Of a DNA stretch of 64,000 nt, positions 44,658-53,600 are shown piece after piece. A program made the position numbers and the translations under genes. The DNA comes from Bacteroidales bacterium UBA1181. Lineage in GTDB: Bacteria > Bacteroidota > Bacteroidia > Bacteroidales > Paludibacteraceae. Below the pieces are notes generated by a model. The model was not told the DNA's origin. It saw only the letters and a program-made list of their open reading frames with translations, and searched no databases. Position 1 is the stretch's first letter; each line of letters starts with the position of its first letter. The DNA is taken from contig DBYR01000021.1 of NCBI GenBank assembly GCA_002310215.1, positions 62,001 to 126,000 of the forward strand, written 5' to 3'.

Positions 44658-46699
44658 TAAGCACCGCCCTTCCTGTCATTCGAATCAGAGGAATTATTTC
44701 CCTGCCCATTACGTTTCTTTTGCTCCTCCGCCATCTGCTTCTGAGCCTCTTCCATCTGAGCCTGAAAATCCGCCATTTTTTTCTTGAATGAACCAAACAA
44801 ACCACCATTGGAGGAATCTTTTCCCGCAGAGATGTCATTGATGGCGCCAATCACGTCACCGCCAACCGATTTCCTCATGCGGTCAGACTTATCCTTCTGT
44901 TGCTTCAGTTCAGATCTCTTCTGACGATGTTCCTCGATCTCCGCCAATAATTTCTCCTCGTTAATGGACTTACGGATGGCATACGTCTGGATCACCGTGA
45001 TAAGCAAAGAGAGGAAATAGTAATAACACAATCCCGAAGCGATTTTGTTGAACCAGAAGAAGAAATAGATAGGCATACCGTACATCATGTATTTCATGAA
45101 CTTCATCTGATCCATCTGGGCCGAATTGCTGTTCATCTGCATGTTATACTTAGTATAGACGATATTCACGATCGTCATCAACAAACAGAAGAGACTGATG
45201 TGGTTACCGATCAAAGGGAGATCCGCATTCCAGGAAATGATGGCATCATACGAGGAGAGGTCTTCCGCCCACAAAAACGGCACATGCCTCAACTCAATGG
45301 CTACCGGTATGAAGAAATACACCGCAGTCAAGAACGGGAAGGAAAGCAACAGCGGCAAGCAACCGCCAGCCGGATTCACACCCGCATCCTTGTAGAAATC
45401 CTGCGTCCTCTGCTGACGCTCCATAGGCGACTCGGAGGCATACTTCTCATTGAGTGCGTCCAACTGAGGTTTCAGCACACGCATCTTGGACGATGATAAA
45501 TATGATTTATACGTCAATGGCGTAAGTATCAATTTCACCGAGAGAGTCAACAACAAAATAACGATTCCATAATTGCTGAAGATAGAGCCGAACAGATCGA
45601 ACAACGGGATGATGATGAATTGGTTCACCCAGCGGATCAGGGAGAAGCCAAGCGTGAGAAGCCGATTTAGGTTCAACTTATCCTTACCGCTCGTTCCCTC
45701 GTTGAATGACTTCAATAGTTTATAACTGTTCGGACCGAAGAAGAAACGGAAGTCCGCCTTCCCCTCCGAGAAAGGGACAGAAGCCTCCATCTCATATTTT
45801 TTCAGATAGAGGGAATCCGTCAATTGCGTCGATTTCAAAGTGTTCTTCTCCATTAAAGCATTGTCCACGATGAGGATGCTGGAGAAATACTGGTCCTTGA
45901 AAGCCACCCAACGCAACTTCTCATTCACAGTACGTTCGTCATTGGAATGCTCGCTCAAATAATCCCTGCCATCATTTGGATCATAATAATAGAGTTGCGC
46001 GTACCTATCCTCGAACTCACGTCCGACTTCCTGCTGCGGAATGCGGAGCGACCAAGACGTGCGAAGTTCGCTTGTGCCCGCAGCAAACATCGAAGCCATA
46101 TTTTGCGCCTCGACATGAAACTGGAGCATATAACTTCCCTTTGGCAACACATAGGAGAAAAGCAAAGCCCCCCCATTCTCGGCAGGCAACGAGAAGACGA
46201 CGGACGTGTCACTCTTAGAAGCGACCTTGAAATTCATGTCGTTTGTCGACAACGTACGATTACTCAACGTATTCAGCGTAAAGCCGAAACTGCCGTCCTT
46301 CGGGTGAAACAAAGTCAGCACTTCCTTGTTCCTATCCAAATATTTCTTCAGCACAGCACTGGAGACCTGCGCTCCCTTCGTGGAGAAATCCACCTTGATT
46401 AAATCGTTTTCCAATGAAACGGTCGACTCTTCCCCAAAAGCGCCAGCGGCAAACTCACCATAAATGAGGGAAGCCCTCGCCGTCCTTGCGGAATCATTCT
46501 CCGCACCCAAGAACAACGGATTTTCCTGCGCCGTTTCTCTCTCAAGTTGCTCCAATTCCTTCATCTTCTGGACCTGCGCAATCGAATCCTGATAACGATT
46601 GCGGGCCTCTATCTGCTCTGGAGTGGGCCTATTCCAGATAGAAAAACCGATAAACACAGCGATAATCAACAAGATACCCGTAATAGTATTCTTATCCAT
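44657..46699 (-). CDS. yidC: Membrane protein insertase YidC
   Basis: A 680-residue insertase of the long Gram-negative type. The N-terminal anchor (ITGILLIIAVFIGFSIWNRP) is followed by the large periplasmic beta-supersandwich domain (about 55-360). The conserved insertase core has the GIVILLLTLSVKLILTPLTYKSYLSSSKMR segment with the functional arginine, then hydrophobic helices. The C-terminus is a long charged cytoplasmic tail (about 70 residues) that could contact the ribosome. It inserts and folds inner-membrane proteins with or without SecYEG. Confidence 0.97.
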   Translation of the reverse strand: MDKNTITGILLIIAVFIGFSIWNRPTPEQIEARNRYQDSIAQVQKMKELEQLERETAQENPLFLGAENDSARTARASLIYGEFAAGAFGEESTVSLENDLIKVDFSTKGAQVSSAVLKKYLDRNKEVLTLFHPKDGSFGFTLNTLSNRTLSTNDMNFKVASKSDTSVVFSLPAENGGALLFSYVLPKGSYMLQFHVEAQNMASMFAAGTSELRTSWSLRIPQQEVGREFEDRYAQLYYYDPNDGRDYLSEHSNDERTVNEKLRWVAFKDQYFSSILIVDNALMEKNTLKSTQLTDSLYLKKYEMEASVPFSEGKADFRFFFGPNSYKLLKSFNEGTSGKDKLNLNRLLTLGFSLIRWVNQFIIIPLFDLFGSIFSNYGIVILLLTLSVKLILTPLTYKSYLSSSKMRVLKPQLDALNEKYASESPMERQQRTQDFYKDAGVNPAGGCLPLLLSFPFLTAVYFFIPVAIELRHVPFLWAEDLSSYDAIISWNADLPLIGNHISLFCLLMTIVNIVYTKYNMQMNSNSAQMDQMKFMKYMMYGMPIYFFFWFNKIASGLCYYYFLSLLITVIQTYAIRKSINEEKLLAEIEEHRQKRSELKQQKDKSDRMRKSVGGDVIGAINDISAGKDSSNGGLFGSFKKKMADFQAQMEEAQKQMAEEQKKRNGQGNNSSDSNDRKGGA

Positions 46700-46796
46700 C
46701 TTTTCTCAACAACAATTATATTTTTTTTATAACCAAATGATTAAACTCCATGCATTTTCAACCCGCTCGACATGGATATCCAAATACACAAATTTT

Positions 46797-46826
46797 TTGC
46801 AAAGGTAAAAAAAAAATGTAAATTTG
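46797..46826 (+). promoter_or_regulatory. Consensus promoter TTG-N19-TAAATTTG for the ABC exporter
   Basis: TTG at 46797-46799 and TAAATTTG at 46819-46826 with 19 bases between them. The start codon at 46834 lies only 7 bases after the box, so the transcript may be leaderless or nearly so. Confidence 0.7.
46800..46807 (-). promoter_or_regulatory. -7 box TACCTTTG for yidC
   Basis: An exact TAnnTTTG match on the minus strand. It overlaps the spacer of the divergent exporter promoter, and predicts a yidC leader of about 95 bases. Confidence 0.6.
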
Positions 46827-46833
46827 CGGTATT

Positions 46834-48642
46834 ATGAATTTGATACAATTATTCAAAAGCATCAAACCGTTTGTGATGCCATATAAGTGGCTGGTATTGG
46901 CGACATTACTACTAACACTTGTGGGGTCATTCATGGCGCAGGTCAACGCCATTGTCTTGGATTGGACGGTAGACTCCATCAATGCGCACATCCAAGCGGG
47001 AGGGAAATGGGGGAAACAAGCCATTGAGATCGTCTCCTTCATCGCCATTGTACTTCTGGGCAAGGAGGCGCTCTCCGCCATCATCACATTCGCCCAAAGG
47101 TATTTTGGCGAAAAGATGAGAATACTTGTATCCAAAGATCTGGCGCAGTCCGTCATCGAGAAGGTGCTCACCTTCCGAATCGCATTCTTCTCGGCGAACG
47201 ACAACGAGGCGGGCAAGCTGCAGACCCGTATCGACCAAGGCGTGAGCAGTCTGTCCCGGACGGTGCAGAACTTCTTCATCGACCTATTGCCGCTCTTCAC
47301 AAGCGCCATCTTGGCTCTCATCCTCATGTTCAAGGCAAACGTATGGGTGGGACTCACCGCACTGTGTATCGTCCCGATATATTTCTTCATCACCTATCGC
47401 CAAGCGAAGCGTCTGAAGGGGTGGAGACGGGACATGCGCCATTTCCGCGAGTTGAAGAGCCATGGCATCATGAACATCATCGAGTCCATCAACGTCATCA
47501 AGTCCTTCAACAGGGAAAGGATCGAAGGCGACAAACAGCTCGACATACAGAACCAGGTGACGAACAACCAGATGGAGACCCGCAAAGTGAGTTTCTTCTT
47601 CGACGGACTGAAGAGTTTCATGCAGCAGATCGGCACTGTGCTCATCATCATCCTCACCGCCTATCTGGTCTTGGACGACTATCCGGGCATGAGCATCGGT
47701 AAGATCATGTACCACGTCATGCTATTCAACAACGTGGCGGCGCCAATCAACCAGCTGCAACGCATCTTCGACGATATGAACGACGCACTCATCTATGCGG
47801 AGGGCTTCTTCGGCATCTTGGATTCCGACCACGAAATCGAGCCGACAGGCACCTACAAGCCAGAGAAAGTGCATGGTAATTTCGAGATATCAGGGGTAGA
47901 CTTCACTTACCCGAACGGCACGAAGGCGCTCCACAATATCAACATGAAGATCGACAGCGGAAAGATAACCGCTTTCGTCGGATTGTCCGGTGCGGGAAAG
48001 AGCACAATCGTCAACCTCCTCGACAAGTTCTACGAGCCAGACTGCGGAAGCATCAAATTGGATGGCGTGGATCTGAAGGAGTATGACACGAAATTCCTGC
48101 GCGACAACATCGGTCTGGTATTGCAGAAAAACCACATCTTCGACGGGACCATCACCGAGAACATCATGTACGGCAACCCGAACGCCAGCATGGAGGAGGT
48201 CTATGACGCCGCAAAGAAAGCCTATCTCTACGACCAAGTGATGGCGCTCCCCGACAAGTTCGACAGCAAGGCGACCCTCTTGTCCGGCGGACAGCAACAA
48301 CGCATCGCCATCGCCCGCATGTTCCTCAAGAATCCGCCGATTATCTTCCTCGACGAGCCGACAGCCAGTCTGGACGCCATCGCGACGGAACAAATCAAAA
48401 ACAGCATCGATGCCATCAAGCAGAACCGGACTGTCATCATCATATCCCACAGCATTTCGCAAATCATCGATAGCGACACGATATATGCCCTGCAAAACGG
48501 ACGTGTGGAACAAGGCGGAGATCCGGACGAGGTGTACAAACAGGGAGGCATCTACAAAGACATCGTGGACGCTTCCGCCCGTAGCTTGAACATAGAGAAA
48601 ATAGCCAAGGCTATCGAAGGAGATGCGAATGTGAACTCGTAA
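46834..48642 (+). CDS. ABC exporter, permease-ATPase fusion (MsbA-like)
   Basis: A 602-residue half-transporter. Six transmembrane helices occupy residues 1-320. The nucleotide-binding domain has Walker A GLSGAGKST (about residue 384), signature LLSGGQQQR, Walker B IIFLDEPTASLD and the switch histidine in IIISHSISQ. It would act as a homodimer to export lipid, peptide or drug. Substrate cannot be determined from sequence. It has its own consensus promoter, and a small gene follows after 13 bases. Confidence 0.95.
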   Translation: MNLIQLFKSIKPFVMPYKWLVLATLLLTLVGSFMAQVNAIVLDWTVDSINAHIQAGGKWGKQAIEIVSFIAIVLLGKEALSAIITFAQRYFGEKMRILVSKDLAQSVIEKVLTFRIAFFSANDNEAGKLQTRIDQGVSSLSRTVQNFFIDLLPLFTSAILALILMFKANVWVGLTALCIVPIYFFITYRQAKRLKGWRRDMRHFRELKSHGIMNIIESINVIKSFNRERIEGDKQLDIQNQVTNNQMETRKVSFFFDGLKSFMQQIGTVLIIILTAYLVLDDYPGMSIGKIMYHVMLFNNVAAPINQLQRIFDDMNDALIYAEGFFGILDSDHEIEPTGTYKPEKVHGNFEISGVDFTYPNGTKALHNINMKIDSGKITAFVGLSGAGKSTIVNLLDKFYEPDCGSIKLDGVDLKEYDTKFLRDNIGLVLQKNHIFDGTITENIMYGNPNASMEEVYDAAKKAYLYDQVMALPDKFDSKATLLSGGQQQRIAIARMFLKNPPIIFLDEPTASLDAIATEQIKNSIDAIKQNRTVIIISHSISQIIDSDTIYALQNGRVEQGGDPDEVYKQGGIYKDIVDASARSLNIEKIAKAIEGDANVNS

Positions 48643-48655
48643 AAAGTTAAGCGTT

Positions 48656-49003
48656 ATGATAGATATTAGGGAACTTCGGAATGGAAACATCATTTACCTG
48701 AACGGACAAAAAAGGGTAATTAGCGCGGAAGAGATAGCGTTCATCGAGAAATGCCAGCTCTTAGGCATAAATGTAGACGCGACCGCGGTGAAAATCACAG
48801 AAGAGGCCATCAAAGGATTGGGCTTCGAATTCGACTTCGAAAATGTCTCCAACAGAGTCTACACCAAAGATGGAATCAAGATCCAAATCCATCCTACGGA
48901 AGGTGTCGCCTTATACGGCAATGGCAACAGAATAGGGAAAAGTTTTTTCTATATACACCAACTTCAGAACCTCTGGTTCTTCCTACAAGGGAAAGAATTA
49001 TAA
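48656..49003 (+). CDS. Small conserved Bacteroidota protein of unknown function
   Basis: A 115-residue protein. It starts MIDIRELRNGNIIYLNGQK, has a central EEAIKGLGFEFDF segment and ends YIHQLQNLWFFLQGKEL. This start-and-end pattern (elRiGN...iHqLQNlyf.LtGeeL) is familiar from many small Bacteroidota proteins, often in prophages or conjugative elements and sometimes orphan in chromosomes. No enzyme motif is present. Its 13-base gap to the ABC exporter suggests co-transcription, though a mobile-element remnant is possible. Confidence 0.75.
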   Translation: MIDIRELRNGNIIYLNGQKRVISAEEIAFIEKCQLLGINVDATAVKITEEAIKGLGFEFDFENVSNRVYTKDGIKIQIHPTEGVALYGNGNRIGKSFFYIHQLQNLWFFLQGKEL

Positions 49004-49045
49004 CAACACACTAACGAACCATACTAACGAAATAATAATATACAC

Positions 49046-49822
49046 ATGCAAGAAAAAGTAGACAAGACAATTGTGGACAGCACGAGCAAGGTTGCCACAA
49101 GCGAGAATGAGAAGAAGGATGAGCGAGTGTATACCTACAAACACCCTCACCCCTCAGTGACGACAGACTGCGTAATTTTCTGTTTTGACAAAAAAGATCT
49201 GAATGTCCTCCTGATCCAAAGAGGCGTGGAGCCATACAAAGACGCATGGGCATTCCCTGGAGGATTCGTAAGAATGGACGAGACGGCGGAGGAATGCGCA
49301 CTAAGAGAACTCAAGGAAGAGACCAATCTCATCCCGGAGCACATCGAACAATTCCACACCTTCACTGAAGTAGACAGGGACCCAAGAGAGAGAGTCATCT
49401 CAATCGCCTATTTCGCTTTGATAAAAAAATCCGATGTGGAAGGCGGCGACGACGCATCTGATGCCCGATGGTTCAAGGTGAAGGATCTTCCTCCTTTGGC
49501 ATTCGACCATGACTATATCTTCAAGAAAGCACTGACTGCCTTGAAACAGAAAATACACTTCGAACCCATCGGTTTCGATTTGCTGGAAGAGGAATTCTCC
49601 ATTCCTGAACTCCAACGCCTCTATGAAGGCATTCTGAACGCACATTTTGACCGCAGGAATTTCCAAAAGAAAATGCTCCAATTAGGTCTACTGAAAGAGT
49701 CGGAACACAATGTGAAGAGAAAGCCGAACGCAAAGGGAAGATCAAAGAACAAGAAGTGGCGGTTCATCATGGAAAAGTACGAAGAGATGAAAACCAACCA
49801 TCAATTCCGCCTCGAATTCTGA
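49046..49822 (+). CDS. Nudix hydrolase fused to a winged-helix domain (NrtR/AraR-like)
   Basis: A 258-residue protein. After a charged N-terminal 35 residues comes a Nudix domain with an intact Nudix box beginning GGFVRMDETAEECALRELKE and ending ETNL (about 71-94), including the catalytic REhxEE core. The C-terminal half (about 180-258) is a winged-helix region: EEEFSIPELQRLYEGILN...DRRNFQKKMLQLGLL. This architecture fits the NrtR/BtAraR group, where Nudix domains sense ADP-ribose or sugars. The intact box means it could also be a true hydrolase. No operator or target genes are evident nearby. Confidence 0.88.
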   Translation: MQEKVDKTIVDSTSKVATSENEKKDERVYTYKHPHPSVTTDCVIFCFDKKDLNVLLIQRGVEPYKDAWAFPGGFVRMDETAEECALRELKEETNLIPEHIEQFHTFTEVDRDPRERVISIAYFALIKKSDVEGGDDASDARWFKVKDLPPLAFDHDYIFKKALTALKQKIHFEPIGFDLLEEEFSIPELQRLYEGILNAHFDRRNFQKKMLQLGLLKESEHNVKRKPNAKGRSKNKKWRFIMEKYEEMKTNHQFRLEF

Positions 49823-49871
49823 CATTGCGCTTCCCCTTCGGGAGAAAAACATACATGCACAACGTTTTTTT

Positions 49872-49890
49872 TTGACAGCATATCTGTCAA
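49872..49890. repeat. Inverted repeat TTGACAG-N5-CTGTCAA
   Basis: A perfect 7-base inverted repeat with a CATAT spacer, upstream of the promoter of the gene at 49966. Candidate regulator site. Confidence 0.5.
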
Positions 49891-49893
49891 TTT

Positions 49894-49910
49894 GTTGATT
49901 TAGAATCAAC
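49894..49910. repeat. Inverted repeat GTTGATT-TAG-AATCAAC
   Basis: A perfect 7-base inverted repeat with a 3-base spacer, 3 bases after the first inverted repeat and 17 bases before the -7 box. Confidence 0.5.
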
Positions 49911-49927
49911 TATTTAAATAAAAAAAC

Positions 49928-49935
49928 TAAATTTG
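49928..49935 (+). promoter_or_regulatory. -7 box TAAATTTG for the NlpC/P60-like gene
   Basis: An exact TAnnTTTG match, 31 bases before the ATG at 49966. The two inverted repeats lie just upstream. Confidence 0.6.
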
Positions 49936-49965
49936 CACAATTTCTAGTAATTCAAAGACAAAGAG

Positions 49966-50616
49966 ATGAAATGTAAAGTATTACTTGCGGCCTTATTGAT
50001 TGGCACATCCGCCTTCGCAGGGACAAGAGCTGACATAGTGAACGCTCCCTGCACCACAATCGACGCCATGATGGCCATCGTGTTGCGCCAACAACAAAAA
50101 CCTTTCGCGCCAGGCGCGAGCGGAAACGACGCTTTCGACAACCCGGGATTGGTCAGTTTCGCCTATCGTCAACTTGGGCTCGATATCCCAGCCGATTTGA
50201 CCGCAATCAGCACACAAGGCAAGAAAATCACCGTTCCGAAAAAAATGCGAAGAGGTGATATCGTCTTCTTCTCCAACTCATTAAACCCTAAGGAGGTTTA
50301 TCACGTGGGCATCGTGCAACACATCAACGAGGACGGCACATTCAATTTCGTATGCGTATTCCCTGATAGGGGTGTCCTCATCGCCAGCAGCACCGACCCC
50401 GGCTTCAACGGAAACTTCATGTATGCGACGCGCATCACGTCAGATGAGCAAATCAAGGAGATCCGAGCTGACTACCAAAGAGATTTAGCCGCCATCGAAA
50501 AGGCTAAAGCAGACTTGGAAAAAGCCAAACAAGCCGTCATCAACGCTGAGAACAGGGTGCATGACTTGGAAAACGAATTTGCGAAAAACAACACCGCCCC
50601 GCTGAAGACAAAATAA
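49966..50616 (+). CDS. Exported NlpC/P60-like protein lacking the catalytic cysteine
   Basis: A 216-residue protein. Signal peptide MKCKVLLAALLIGTSAFA. Residues about 48-150 follow the NlpC/P60 pattern: FDNPGLVSFAYRQLG, MRRGDIVFFSNS and YHVGIVQHI (H113). In active members the first block reads FDCSGLV; here Cys and Ser are replaced by Asn59 and Pro60, so peptidase activity is unlikely. Residues about 160-210 form an Ala/Glu/Lys coiled coil (AIEKAKADLEKAKQAVINAENRVHDLE). It may be a peptidoglycan-binding or regulatory pseudoenzyme in the periplasm. It is monocistronic with a strong shared terminator. Confidence 0.78.
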   Translation: MKCKVLLAALLIGTSAFAGTRADIVNAPCTTIDAMMAIVLRQQQKPFAPGASGNDAFDNPGLVSFAYRQLGLDIPADLTAISTQGKKITVPKKMRRGDIVFFSNSLNPKEVYHVGIVQHINEDGTFNFVCVFPDRGVLIASSTDPGFNGNFMYATRITSDEQIKEIRADYQRDLAAIEKAKADLEKAKQAVINAENRVHDLENEFAKNNTAPLKTK

Positions 50617-50633
50617 GCGACCGTCGGACCAAC

Positions 50634-50670
50634 AAAAAAGAGGAATCCGTTGTGGACTCCTCTTTTTTTT
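50634..50670. terminator. Bidirectional intrinsic terminator
   Basis: AAAAAAGAGGA-TCC pairs with GGA-TCCTCTTTTTT with one mismatch and flanking A- and T-tracts. It serves the NlpC-like gene and the convergent activase gene. Confidence 0.82.
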
Positions 50671-50694
50671 ACCCCTAAAAATCAACTGCCATCA

Positions 50695-53600
50695 TCAACG
50701 AACATTCTTCGCAGCCCGCGCGATGAAGTGGAGACGGTTCAAGACATTCACCTCACTCACGCCTCCATCAAAATCCAGGAACAGAAGGTTCATGTCCGGA
50801 TAGATATCCTTCACTTTCTTTTCTATACCCTTGGAAATGACGTGGTTGGCGATACATCCAAAAGGCTGTAAACTGATGGCGGCATTGATGCCATGTTCTG
50901 CGAATGATGCAAATTCAGCAGGAATCAACCACCCTTCGCCAAATTGGGCGGCCAGACTGGTGATCTTTTCCGCGCGTTTCGCCTCATCGTGGATGTTCAC
51001 AATCTTTTCATAATAACGGAAAGCGGAAGCCGCCTTGTCTATCTTCTTCGCCACGTGGTTCAAATACTTCTCTCCTAAGCTGGAAAGCAACCTGGCCACG
51101 AACTTACGTTTCTTCTCCAAATAATGCGCCTCGTTGAACTTGGCGTTCGGGAAATACTGCACGAAGAACTCGTTCAGAGAAGGAATCACAGGCTCGATGC
51201 CCTCCTTCACCAACCAATCCACAACGTGCTGGTGTCCGAAAGAATTATACTTAATGAAAATCTCTCCCACGATACCGACACGAGGCACATCCTTCGTCTC
51301 CGTTATCTCCTCGAACTTCTTCGCAGCCTCGGAAAGATAGCTGATCATCAACTTAGACTTCTTCTGTCGTACCGCCTCAACGCCCAAAGCGATGTACTCG
51401 TCCAGGATCTTACGGGCGGCACCCGGTACCTTCTCCCTGACCACCGCCGAGTAATACATCTTCGACATCGCATCGGAGAAGTAGAGGAGATACATGGTTA
51501 TCTTGATGATTTTCTTTACATTAGGCGTAAAACCAGACTGTTCATTGATCGTATCCATGATGGAGACGGAGATGACAGGGATATTCCCGTAACCCGCCGC
51601 CAAAAGGGCTTTCTTAATCAAGGCGATGTAGTTCGTCGCACGACACTGACCGCCCGTCTGGGTGATGGCAAAGACAATGTTATTCAAGTCATATTTGCCA
51701 GACTCCAAGGCACGTATGCAATCACCGACCACCAATGTGGCAGGGTAACAGATCTCGTTGTTCGCATACTTCAAACCGTATTGGACAGAAGCCTCGTCGC
51801 TCGGTGGCATGTTCTCGAACTCATAGCCCATCAACTCGAACAAGGCTGGCACGAAAGGCGAATGGAAATCCGAGAAGAACGGCACGAGGATCTTCTTCCC
51901 CGCATCCTTCTTCAGGAACTCAGGCGTGCTCTGGAACGCATGGGCCACCGGCTCCGCCTCCTCGCTCTTATATTTCAGCGACTCGATGAGCGAACGGATA
52001 CGCAAGCGGAGCGACCCCGCATTGTTCACATCGTCCACCTTCAGCAAGGTAACATTCTTGCCGTAACGCTTCATCATATCGATGATCTCATCCACGATGA
52101 ACGCATCAGGTCCGCAACCGAAGGAGGTCAGCTGCACATAGTGCACGTTCTCATTCGTTTGAGCAACCCATTTAGCCACTTTCATGATCCTATTCATGTA
52201 AGACCACTGCGGGATGATGTGGGAATCCTTCAGGTCAGAGTCCATGCCACGCACCAAATCCTCCGTGACCACATCCACCCCGAACGAGGTGATGATCTCG
52301 GAAACCTTATGCTGCACGAGCGGATCGTTGTGATACGGTCTGCCAGCGAGGATAATCACCAAACGGTTTTCCTCCCTCGCCTTCGCAAGTAGGCTCACCG
52401 CCTTTTTGCGCACCGTATCCGAGAATACGTCACGCGCCTTCAGCGCCTCGGCGAAGGCCGCCTCGAAACGCTTCTTCTCATATTTGTCCTTGAGGATACT
52501 CTTCATGTAGGTCGCACACGACTTCTTCAGCAAGGCGTCATCCTTGAAATTGATGACCGGCGAGTCGAGCGGAATATTAAAGCGGGCCTCCACATTGATG
52601 GAGCTCTTTAGCACATCCGAATAGCCTGCCACCACAGGGCAGTTGTAACTATTGTTGGAGTTAGGCTCCATGCGCTCATAGATGACATACGGATAGAAGA
52701 TGCGGTCCACCTTCTTCTCCGCCAAATCGAACACATGTCCGTGCAACAACTTGGCCGGGAAACAGATGTTGTCCGCCATCACCGTGTTCAAGCCCTTCTC
52801 GTAAAGCGAGAAAGTGGAACGAGCGGACGATTTAACAGCTATATTGCAACGCGTGAAGAGCGTGTACCAAAACGGGAAGTTCTCGTACATGTTCAGCGCA
52901 CGCGGGATACCCATCGTGAAATAAGGCTTCTCCAACATGCCGGCCTTATCCTTCTTGAAGGCCAACTCATTCTTGTAGAAGCTCATGTTGAAGGCAGTCC
53001 TGCCCTTCTCTCCCTTATTGGTGTAGACCTTCTCGCACTTATTTCCCGAATAATACACCTTGCCGTTGGCGAAGACATTCTTCAGGATCTGGCAATTATT
53101 CTCACACCCCACGCAACGGAGAGGCTCGGATGTATACTCCTTCAAGTCAACCAATTGAGTGAGAGCCACAGGCTCTGTTCCTGCACCGATCCGTTTCTTG
53201 GAGAAGAGGGCGGCGCCATACGCACCCATCAACTCAGGATAGTTGGAGACGATGACCTCCTTATCCACGGACAACTCGAAAGCGCGGACCACCGCCAGGT
53301 TCCGCATCGTACCGCCCTGCAGCACGATATGGTCACCCAAATCCTTCGTGTCCTTCAGTTTCAACACCTTGTAGAGGCAGTTCTTGATAACCGAATAGGC
53401 TAAGCCAGCGGAGATATCATCCAACGGAGAGCCCTCGCGCAGACACTGTTTCACCTTAGAGTTCATGAAGACAGTGCAACGCGTGCCAAGGTCACAAGGA
53501 TGCTGGCTTTCGCAAGCCCTACGGACGAAGTCAGAGATCGGGCATTCCAGAGACTGTGCGAAACTATCAATGAAAGAGCCGCAACCAGAAGAGCATGCCT

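Noticed and set aside
51124..52392. Plus-strand frame of 422 codons inside the activase gene
   Set aside because: Antisense to conserved activase sequence, rich in Arg/His/Leu, no domain; a shadow frame.
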